Below are positions 19,256 through 30,000 of a stretch of DNA of 30,000 nt, in pieces. Under the pieces are notes generated by a model. The model was not told the DNA's origin. It saw nothing but the letters and a program-made list of their open reading frames with translations, and made no database searches. The DNA is from Mesostigma viride. Taxonomy: Eukaryota > Streptophyta > Mesostigmatophyceae > Mesostigmatales > Mesostigmataceae. The position numbers and the translations under genes are program-made. Location: NCBI GenBank assembly GCA_009746045.1, contig RPFO01000080.1, positions 2,932,751-2,962,750 of the forward strand. Direction: 5' to 3'. Numbering within the stretch: the first letter of the stretch is position 1; the number at the start of each line of letters is the position of its first letter.

Positions 19256-19474
19256 TGCACACATTCCTACCGATCTATTCAATCTATTCTACGTGGGGCC
19301 GAACCCTAGCAGTCTCGCCTGGCATGCTTCCCATGGGGGCAAATACACTTCTTCCCCACAGCAGGGGGGTCGTTGTCTTCTACTACCTGAGCCCAGTTGG
19401 CCTTAACCTGCATCTTTTTCTGGACAAATCACGGAGAGGCCTTGGGGCCCCATATCCTCTATCAGTTGCTCTTC
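19256..19474. other. Spacer without recognised features
   Basis: Nothing coding is convincing here. It separates the tetranucleotide array from the inverted retrotransposon fragment and may belong to that element's 3' region. Confidence 0.4.
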
Positions 19475-19670
19475 AGAATGTCCCGGCCTTGCGGCGTATG
19501 GCATCGCTGGGCCCGTCCCACATGAGGAGGTGCCTGCCCGGCTGAGCGGGCCGCAGCCCTGCGGAAGGGCCACGATAAGTGTCTACCTGGTTGGTACGAG
19601 CTAAGTGCCCTCCAAGTTGCAATCTGCGCAGCTTGACGGTGCTAGTGATGAGTGGCATGCGCAAATACAC
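19475..19670 (-). mobile_element. Inverted fragment of the same LINE family (C-terminal ORF2 piece)
   Basis: The minus strand reads VKLRRLQLGGHLARTNQVDT, then LRPAQPGRHLLMW and RKAGTF. This parallels HRRLGLAGHLARTDQVDT, KPAQPVRYVLTW and RHPWTF of the plus-strand copy at 17921-18160. The match covers about 60 residues and lacks the rest of the element, so it is a strongly truncated and more diverged copy in the opposite orientation. Confidence 0.65.
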
Positions 19671-20019
19671 CTAAATAAGCTGCCTCTCGCAGCACAACCA
19701 GAGAGGCCAAGAGGGGGTTGCTTCTGGTCGATCACATCACAAAAAGAGCCACCAAGGCCTCCAGCGGCATTAAAGACACTTAACGAGGGCAACCCCTTGC
19801 AGCAATAGCAGGGGGCCAGAAGCATCTCGAATGGGGAGAGGTATCTTAGGGTGTAGTAATCGCAGACAACCGCTTCGCCAGACCAACCCTATGACAAGGG
19901 GCTGGGTTCCACCTTCCTGGCAAGGCGTTGGATTTCCAAGCTCTATGACAAGGGTTCGGGGTACTAATCGAGCCAACCTCAATTGAGCACTAAAAGGGGG
20001 CCGGTTTGCCTACTTCATT
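19671..20019. other. Spacer 3' of the TTL-like gene
   Basis: No coding frame is convincing. The minus strand contains two related short blocks (CCCTTGTCATAGAGCTTGG and CCCCTTGTCATAGGGTTGG). It probably holds the 3' untranslated region of the gene ending at 20020; no clear poly(A) signal was identified. Confidence 0.4.
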
Positions 20020-23190
<3,171 letters not shown>

Positions 23191-26100
23191 GGTGACTGTC
23201 TGCTGGGGGGGCACGATTGGATGGATGGCACTTGAACAATGCAACAGTGACCGACCGCAATGTTGGAGCCAGGGCGCTCCGATGGGTGCTGTACCACGGA
23301 AATTTATTTCGGTCTCGGCGCCGGGGCAGAAGCTGATTGCCAAGATTCACGGACGGCAAGCCTGCAGTCCACTCCGCAACGTAGCTCAGCGCTAGCACTG
23401 CAGATCACTCGAACTTTCCTTTGCTTGATGGTGAACCCCAACCATACTATACGTGTGTCAACTGCAGAACTATGGTAAACGTCTGGGAAGGCGCCCGTTC
23501 TAACCGTCATTTATGTGGGGACCCGTGCGTGGGTCAGCGTGGTAGGACATTCACGTCTCCTCCGGGAAACCATGCTCCGGCTGCGTGAGCTACGTCAAAT
23601 TGCAGCAGCAGTAATGTGATCACTGATCACCCAACATTGACGCGGAGAGAACCCGGCCCCGACGGCTTAGCACTGTCGTCACAAGAAAGGCACGGGGAAG
23701 AATTTGACGGTAGTGCCACGGCAACACGGCCGGGCACTAGTCTGGTAAACCTCCAGCCTGGTGCGCAGTGTTGATAGCCCCTTCGGATCCGACGGAACAG
23801 CCAAAACGCGCCCACTGAGCCAGGCTAGTTAGTAAAAGACAGGCATAGAAATCCCGTCGGGTTTGTTGGTAGCCCCACACTGTCCCACACACAGGGCCGG
23901 GGCTGAATCCTGTTCCGCATAGAATTCGTTGAGTAGCTTTGACTAGTCTAGAGTTGTTTTTTTCGTATGCATTCTTGCCATGGCTGATGGCATGTCGCGA
24001 ATTCATGACCGGTAGTAGCGATGGCGCCATTCGCCTAGCTGCGTCTAAAAGAATTACCACCGTCCGCGCAGTATGTATTCCAATCAGAGCTCCAATCGGT
24101 TCAGAATGTTTCCCAGTTCCGACGCCGGTCGTGCAGCGGTTAGGAATATGCCCACGCCGCACATTAACACCATATTAAATAATAACCCTGTCGGACCACC
24201 GCCTCGATAATCTCAACTCAACTCAACTCACAACCCCGCACACGAGCGGCTTTGGAAACGGCCGAGGGCCAGGAATATTTTTATTATTATTATTTTAATT
24301 TTTAATTTTTTATTTAATTTAAATAAAAAATATTAATAAATATGTACGGAGGTCGTGCGTGGTTTTGTACAACCAAGTAACAAGGAAAAGGAACGTATTT
24401 TACTGTACAGCAGTCTTTTTCTTCCCAGTCACTTGTTTTGGCGGGAAATCATCAGCATCCCGACTTCCATGGACCTCGTTACAAGCTCACATGATACATA
24501 CTGTACTGTCGTCACAAAAGAAAGCATACAGCTGTGCTGACTGCTCCCCTGTCGTCATATCCTTACATAGGTCGCTTTCATTAAAAAGCATCAGTGTAGT
24601 CAGCGTCTTCCTAAACGGGTTCACACCAGCCGGCAGTTTACACCACAACGTTGCCATCCAAAGCTATCCGCTGTGCGGATTTCCCGGAAGATAGCAGTTA
24701 GCGGACATCGACGTTAATTTGGCTCGGACGTTAAGTTCATACGTTGGCTGGTTTCCTGACGACATCGGTATAGATATCTTGAGCGTTTGTCTTGCACGTG
24801 GCCAGAAGCGTCGTGCTTAATCGGTGATCCTTGGTTTTCTAAGCCGTACGTAGGCGGTGTCATGGAGGGCGCCCGAGAATGATGAAGTAATGGCTTGGGT
24901 TCTTCAATTCTGTTGCAAAAGGGGTCCACGGACAAGCCATGAAGATGCGGAATCTCCGCGTGTATTAGCGGCCCCAGGGCAGCTCTCCGCCATTGCCTCC
25001 AAAGCCACTCCCGCGAGGTGATCCAGGGTTGCCCTGGGCCAAGGTTGCCTCGCACAGTAATGCTGGTAAGTTAGTCGGTTGCTTGAACTCCGTGCGAGAT
25101 GGGGACCTTGGCTGCGCGCGATAGAGACTTGTAATATGGCCCGGACCCGAGCAGGGGACGTACTTCCCGCGAAACCGCGGAATTCATAATCTTGCCCATG
25201 CTCATTTCCGGGTGTGCACGCTCCCGTGTATATTGGTAACCCTCGCGTGACGTTCGTTACGGAGCAAGCGTTTACGCAAAATACCGAAATTGTGGTGGAG
25301 ATAACAGTCTTTCGAGAATGTGTTTACGGCGTAGGACGGCGCCGCGGTCAAAACCGCCTGACAGTTGTCATCTAGAACTGGACCACGAGAGTGTGGCGTG
25401 CAGGTTGGATTTGACGTGGGGATGTCTGAAAGTTACCGATCCGTTCCCAATGTGTAACTGCTCATGTAGTTGAATGGGTGGTTACGTCGCTAAAAAAACT
25501 CATTTTCTTTCGCGTTTTCATCATGGCACTATTGATAGCCGGGAGTGTGCAGCACGCCATTACGCGCATCCTTGCTCGCACCCAACCCATCCACTCCCAA
25601 GCATGCCTTCTGAATGCCTTTTTAACTGCGTTTAGTTTTAATGCCACCTGGGAACTAGGGGAACCGACATCTCTCACCCTGGGGGTCGCCCCTGGAAAGC
25701 AATCGTCCGGTTGTCTTGCAATTCTTGCGTCCGCACGTAGTTTTCTTGACCGCTGTGTACGGTGGCCTGCCACTGTCGTTGTGTTTGCTGTTGCTGTCTC
25801 CACCGCTGGTGGAAGCAGGGGTCTCGGGCTGTTATGAAGGGGATATAAAGTTTTGTTGGTTGGGTTGTTGGTTGGTGTTGGTTGATTTGGGTTGTTGGTC
25901 AAGATGGGGGAATAGTGGTTTCTGCAGAGGGGTGGGGGCGGGGTGGGATTTGTTGGCAGGGCCCTGGGATGGAAGTTGTGAACTAGTATTCCTGTACTAG
26001 TGGAGATAGTGGGATAAAAGTTACTGGAAAGGCTGACGGAAAGGGAACCTGGTGGGGTGGGGGGAGCGGCTCTGGGACATAAGTTTTAAAGTGCTAGTCA

Positions 26101-26319
26101 CTGGCTACTGGAAGGTGGGGTCCTCGGTTCTTGTATAGAGGGGGGGGGAGGCACTGGGTGTGTCGTGTGCATCCCATGAGATGCGACACGTGGCATGTTT
26201 CCCCCATGATGGGCGCGTCGACCATGTTGAGGGGGCGCTTCTGTCCTGTGACACAGGCATTTCGCTCGTCACTTCCCTTCCAGAATCTGATTCTGCGCCC
26301 GTTGCTCCAATCATTCTGA
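23191..26319. other. 3.1 kb intergenic region between divergent genes
   Basis: The 5' flanks of the TTL-like gene (left) and the MBD-type gene (right) lie here, so promoters of both are expected at the two ends; no box is clear enough to call. No long open frame has convincing composition. Small frames at 24355-24694 and 25478-25837 (the latter with a hydrophobic start, FFRVFIMALLIAGSVQ) show no family motif. 24278-24345 is a strongly AT-rich tract of TTA and TTTAA-like repeats, and 25855-25900 is a GGTT-rich tract. I see no tRNA or other RNA gene. Confidence 0.5.
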
Positions 26320-26362
26320 ACTGCCCTAATTTCCTTCGTTTGTCCTGAAGTGCCCCAACCGC

Positions 26363-26780
26363 TCCCAAACGCCAGGGCTTCTCCATCCATTACCCGCACG
26401 CACCAAACGCCAGGGCTTCTCCACCCATTACCCGCACGCACCAAACGCCAGGGCTTCTCCATCCATTACCCGCACGCACCAAACGCCAGGGCTTCTCCAC
26501 CCATTACCCGCACGCACCAAACGCCAGGGCTTCTCCACCCATTACCCGCACGCACCAAACACCAGGGCTTCTCCACCCATTACCCGCACGCACCAAACGC
26601 CAGGGCTTCTCCACCCATTACCCGCACGCACCAAACGCCAGGGCTTCTCCACCCATTACCCGCACGCACCAAACGCCAGGGCTTCTCCACCCATTACCCG
26701 CACGCACCAAACGCCAGGGCTTCTCCATCCATTACCCGCACGCACCAAACGCCAGGGCTTCTCCACCCATTACCCGCACG
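26363..26780. repeat. 38 bp tandem repeat, eleven copies
   Basis: The unit is CACCAAACGCCAGGGCTTCT followed by CCACCCATTACCCGCACG. Unit starts are 26363 (variant), 26401, 26439 and every 38 bp to 26743. Copies are nearly identical; the main variant positions are CCATCC versus CCACCC and a single AACACC. The unit has no stop codon in any plus frame. Because 38 is not a multiple of three, a translated array would cycle through all three frames. It lies about 130 bp upstream of the likely start of the MBD-type gene and may be part of its promoter, 5' untranslated region or an upstream exon. Confidence 0.97.
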
Positions 26781-26907
26781 CACCCCACCGCCCTCACGTA
26801 TCTTAATTGCTCCCAAACTCCCTGATTTGCCCCCATGTCCCCACCCACCCCACGTGCCCTTTGCTGCCCCGACCGTCCCCCCTTCAGGGACCGTAGCAGC
26901 CACTCGG

Positions 26908-29900
26908 ATGATCCTCCCGACATGCTCCCGTGAGGCCACAAATCAGTTTCCTTGCGAAGCGGCGACACCCTGCGACGTTCCTGGAACCGGGCCGGCACAC
27001 AGTCCCGGTGCGGCCACTAATGCTGCCCCTGCGGCTACCCGCGCTCCTGCCCCCATCACGACTCCTTGCCCGATGTCTACTCCTGCCACCATGACTGCTG
27101 CCCCCATGACTACCCGTAGCACTGCCCATGTGACTGCCTACACAACGAATCCTGGCACCGCACAGGGCAGCGCGCACGGGGCCGGGCGAGTGGGTCCCCC
27201 CACGGTCGGGGTTCCGGCGCCATCTGCCCCGCTGTATGTATCCGAGCGGGAGCAGGAGGTGCAGCGGCTCCAGTCCATCGTGCGGCAGCAGCAGCAGCAA
27301 AGACGGCAGCAAGGGCTGGAGCCGGAGGACGGACCGCAGCAACGGCGGCAGTGGCAGCAGCCGGCGCCACCGTCACAGCTAGCGCAGCCGCTATCGCTCA
27401 CGCGCGCGGAGGCGGCAGGAGCACGGGCCCTTCTGCAGAGGGTGCTGCCACAGCAACAGCAGCGGGAACAAGAACAAGGGGAGCAGCAATGGCAACGGCC
27501 GCAGGAGCAGCCACTGCAGCGAGTGCATCCCCAACTGCAGCCACCGCCGCTGCCGCCGCCCATGCAACCGCAGCTGATGATGCCACCGGCTCAAGTGCCG
27601 CAACCATCACAGGTGCCGCCACCGCCACAAGTGCCGCCGCGGGTGGAGCAGGAGCAAGGGACGTGGCGCTTCCGGCCGCTGCTGCCAAGGCCGTCGCCAA
27701 CGGAGCAGCCGGCGCAGCACCCACAAGGGCCGCCGCAGGTGGACCAGCAACGGCAAGCCCAGCAGACGCAACAACCGCCGCCGCAGGGTCAACAAGAGCA
27801 AGGGCAGCCTCAGCAGCAACGGCAGCAACAGCTGCAGCAGGCTTCGCGGCCCCTGCAGTCATCACAGGCGCTGGCGCTTTCGCTCATGCCCACCGAGGCA
27901 GCAGAGATGCGGGCGCTGCAGCTAACGGTGCTGCAACAACAGCAACACCAACACCAACACCAACAGCAGCAGAAGCAGCAGCAGCAGCAGCGCGAATCCA
28001 TCCCCAAATGCCGCACGCGCGCCTTCTCCTCCTACTCCTCCTCTTCCTCCCCTTCGCGTGTTGCCTTGGAGGACTTGGCGCCATCGCCAGAGGCCATCGC
28101 GCAATACAGGGCATTGCTGGATCGCCCGTCCGCGCCGAAATCCTTTGTCGACATCCAGCCCTGGGAGGTCCCTGCCGACATAATCGACAAGGTGGCCGCC
28201 AGGTGGCTGCCATGTGGCGCCTCGGCCACGTCTCTTTTGGGCAATTCTCCTTTGGGCAATTCCCCTTTGGGCAATCCTCCTTCGGGTCATCCTTGTCCGG
28301 GAGACAGGGGGGTGGCCGTGCCAGCGCCTCCTCATCCTCCTGAAACCTCTTCATCGTCGGCCTTGACACCAGCCATGCCATCATCATCTTCACAGCCACC
28401 ATTGCAGCCACCGTCGCAGCCACCGATGCAGCCATCGTCATGGGAAGAAGCCCGCCGCCGCTTACTCTCATCCCTGCCCCTGCGTGGGTGGCACGTCGTG
28501 ACGTCGTGCCGGCTCAAGCGTTTCGAGGACGCCTTGGCCGCCAGCTGTCGAGCCACGCCGGACGGGCCGCCGCCCGCGCCCGTCCGCTTGCCCAAGAACG
28601 ACGTCCTGTACGTCACATACTACGCGCCGGATAGCAAGACCATGTGCCGATCCAAGGTCGAAGTGGAGAAGTACCTGGACGATTGGGCAAAGAGGGCCAG
28701 GGCCAGCGTAGGGGCGCCCCCACCCCCAGCCCCACCCCAACCATCACCCCGGGGAAGTCGGCCGCTGTTCTCCCTCTCCACCGTCATCCCGGCTCTGCGC
28801 GCGTCCCAGAAAGGTATTGCTGGCAGCCCTAGCAGGAGCAGTGGGGGGGGCGGTGGTGGCGGCAGCGTTGCTGGAAGCCCGGTCACAAGCAGGGGCAGCG
28901 GTGGGGGTGGCGACGGAGCAGGAGCCGTGGGAGGAGGAGGTGGACACCCTGGGATGATGGCTCCAGGGGGGAGGGAGGGTCCCGGGGTGTCGATGCTACG
29001 GGCGACAGCAGGAGGTATCTCAGGCAGCCCTGTTGCGATGGTGGCTGCGCAGGTGTCCATGGACGTGGGCCATTCCGCACGGGCGCAGGCGCGTCCTGTT
29101 GCACAGGCAGGTGCACAGACCCAGGGTATGGCACAGCTGCAGGCCATGGCACACGATGTGACGCAGGGTACGGCGCACGCGCAGGCCATGGCAGAGTGGC
29201 AGCGGCATGTACAGGACACAAGACTGTCCTCGCCATTCTTTGGCCGCCCACAGAAGTGCCAGCCACCACCTGCACCGCAGTCCACGGCGATGGTTCAAGT
29301 CAGCCCCGGTGGGCTGACTGGGGGCCGCTCAGGGACAGGGGCCATGCTCTCTCTCTCTCTGCCTTCTGGGTCGCTCCATGCAGCAGCGGCATCGCAACTG
29401 GACAGTGTGGGCCCAGGGGGGGGTCCCGAAGCTCTGCCCCCACCCCCTGCCATCTTAAGGTGGGGTGCGGCTCTGCCTTTGCCACACGCCACTGTGGGCG
29501 AGAATGATGCTGTGCCCCAGTTGCCTGCCGCATCGGGAGCGAATGAGGCTGTGCGCCCAACAGGGGAGCATCCCCAGCCAGAGAGCTCTGCTCCAGCGAG
29601 GGGGGGGGTGACCGATGCCAGCAGCGGCACTGGGGCAGGGTCTGTGCAAGAAGCTGTTGGTACGGATGTGGGCCCGTTGGTGGCGGCGGACAGTTGTCAG
29701 GAGGCACTACTTGCCCGGCCACATCCAGTGGCTCCGGGCGCGGTTGGTGGTGATAAGGGGGAGATGCCTCCGTTAGGGGAGAAGGGTGGACCTCATGGGG
29801 CGGGGTGGGAGGGTCACGGGAGCCAGGGCGGGGCAGGACAGGGCGGGGCACGGCCAGTGGTGGCAGGTGGGGTGGTTAATGGTGGCGGCAATGGCAGCAG

Positions 29901-30000
29901 CATTGGCGGCAGTAACAGGGGTAATGATGGCACCAATGGCAGGGGTAATGATGGTGGTGATGGCGGCAATGACTTGGAGCGTGCCGTTATAAGCAGGGCC
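26908..30000 (+). CDS. Gln-rich protein with an MBD/TAM-type DNA-binding domain (partial, runs off the window)
   Basis: One frame is open from 26320 to the window end. The first ATG, at 26908, gives at least 1,031 residues. Residues 1-107 are Ala/Thr/Pro-rich. Residues 108-361 are Gln-rich with Pro, many runs of CAG and CAA codons, and one coiled-coil-like start (SEREQEVQRLQSIVRQQQQQ). A small conserved-looking part follows (VALEDLAPSPEAIAQYRALL), then LGNSP repeats. Residues 512-592 resemble a methyl-CpG-binding (MBD/TAM) domain: LRGWHVVTSCRLKRF with G527-W528, then LPKNDVLYVTYYAPDSKTMC and RSKVEVEKYLDDW. This matches the family pattern of GW, KxDVYYxSPDGKxxRSK and YL, with an insertion of about 15 residues between the first strands. 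The rest is Gly/Ala/Pro-rich and low complexity. A role in chromatin binding is inferred; methyl-CpG selectivity cannot be judged. An upstream exon is possible. Confidence 0.7.
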   Translation, partial: MILPTCSREATNQFPCEAATPCDVPGTGPAHSPGAATNAAPAATRAPAPITTPCPMSTPATMTAAPMTTRSTAHVTAYTTNPGTAQGSAHGAGRVGPPTVGVPAPSAPLYVSEREQEVQRLQSIVRQQQQQRRQQGLEPEDGPQQRRQWQQPAPPSQLAQPLSLTRAEAAGARALLQRVLPQQQQREQEQGEQQWQRPQEQPLQRVHPQLQPPPLPPPMQPQLMMPPAQVPQPSQVPPPPQVPPRVEQEQGTWRFRPLLPRPSPTEQPAQHPQGPPQVDQQRQAQQTQQPPPQGQQEQGQPQQQRQQQLQQASRPLQSSQALALSLMPTEAAEMRALQLTVLQQQQHQHQHQQQQKQQQQQRESIPKCRTRAFSSYSSSSSPSRVALEDLAPSPEAIAQYRALLDRPSAPKSFVDIQPWEVPADIIDKVAARWLPCGASATSLLGNSPLGNSPLGNPPSGHPCPGDRGVAVPAPPHPPETSSSSALTPAMPSSSSQPPLQPPSQPPMQPSSWEEARRRLLSSLPLRGWHVVTSCRLKRFEDALAASCRATPDGPPPAPVRLPKNDVLYVTYYAPDSKTMCRSKVEVEKYLDDWAKRARASVGAPPPPAPPQPSPRGSRPLFSLSTVIPALRASQKGIAGSPSRSSGGGGGGGSVAGSPVTSRGSGGGGDGAGAVGGGGGHPGMMAPGGREGPGVSMLRATAGGISGSPVAMVAAQVSMDVGHSARAQARPVAQAGAQTQGMAQLQAMAHDVTQGTAHAQAMAEWQRHVQDTRLSSPFFGRPQKCQPPPAPQSTAMVQVSPGGLTGGRSGTGAMLSLSLPSGSLHAAAASQLDSVGPGGGPEALPPPPAILRWGAALPLPHATVGENDAVPQLPAASGANEAVRPTGEHPQPESSAPARGGVTDASSGTGAGSVQEAVGTDVGPLVAADSCQEALLARPHPVAPGAVGGDKGEMPPLGEKGGPHGAGWEGHGSQGGAGQGGARPVVAGGVVNGGGNGSSIGGSNRGNDGTNGRGNDGGDGGNDLERAVISRA

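Noticed and set aside
19021-19545. Short proteins with DGRTDGRT or SVRPSVRP repeats
   Set aside because: They are translations of the tetranucleotide array only.
24120-24200. tRNA-like or SINE-like stretch (GTCGTGCAGCGGTTAGGAAT)
   Set aside because: It has a D-arm-like start but no T-arm B-box consensus and no cloverleaf that I can fold.
25478-25837. 119-codon frame with a hydrophobic N terminus
   Set aside because: It has no recognisable motif, no neighbouring support and a composition like the surrounding spacer; it is mentioned only within the intergenic description.
27351-28343. Ala-rich plus-strand frame of 330 codons
   Set aside because: It is the shifted reading of CAG/CAA-rich sequence. 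The overlapping frame is open over 3.6 kb and carries the MBD-like block.

Overview
The window is nuclear DNA from a eukaryote. Three introns have matching phases and GT..AG borders, the long intergenic stretches are full of transposon relics and satellites, and the protein families are eukaryotic (a tubulin-tyrosine-ligase-like ATP-grasp protein and a methyl-CpG-binding-domain protein). GC-rich exons, low-complexity proteins, TGTAA-type 3' motifs and intron-poor genes would suit a unicellular or green-lineage alga. This is inference; the sequence does not fix the taxon.

Layout. 1-650: no gene seen. About 852-13630 (+): a four-exon gene for a protein of roughly 1,540 residues that I do not recognise. 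Its first intron (1017-8304) is almost wholly satellite: about 6.5 kb of a CCTTGT hexamer array inserted in a 45-46 bp satellite carrying the palindrome CCAACGGCCGTTGG. The second intron (9460-10215) holds more of the same 46 bp satellite. The third (12689-12807) is ordinary. Exon 3 contains a coding-sequence relative of the satellite and a G-rich minisatellite. Exons 3 and 4 read through only if at least four one-base losses are allowed, all in or beside G runs. 14350-15158 (-): a doubtful gene fragment. 15390-16620 (+): a decayed CACTA/EnSpm-type transposase relic with a 28 bp-arm hairpin upstream. 17010-18395 (+): a 5'-truncated non-LTR retrotransposon, with a second, inverted fragment of the same family at 19475-19670 and a tetranucleotide array between them. 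20020-23190 (-): an intronless gene for a TTL-like protein with a predicted signal peptide and a run of exactly 90 serines inside the ATP-grasp domain. 23191-26320: mostly empty. 26363-26780: eleven copies of a 38 bp repeat. From 26908 to beyond the window end (+): a Gln-rich protein with an MBD/TAM-type domain, open without a stop.

No operon-like or pathway link between the genes is visible. The strongest points for follow-up are the satellite-filled introns with an exonic satellite relative, the secreted-looking TTL-like protein, and the MBD-type reader.
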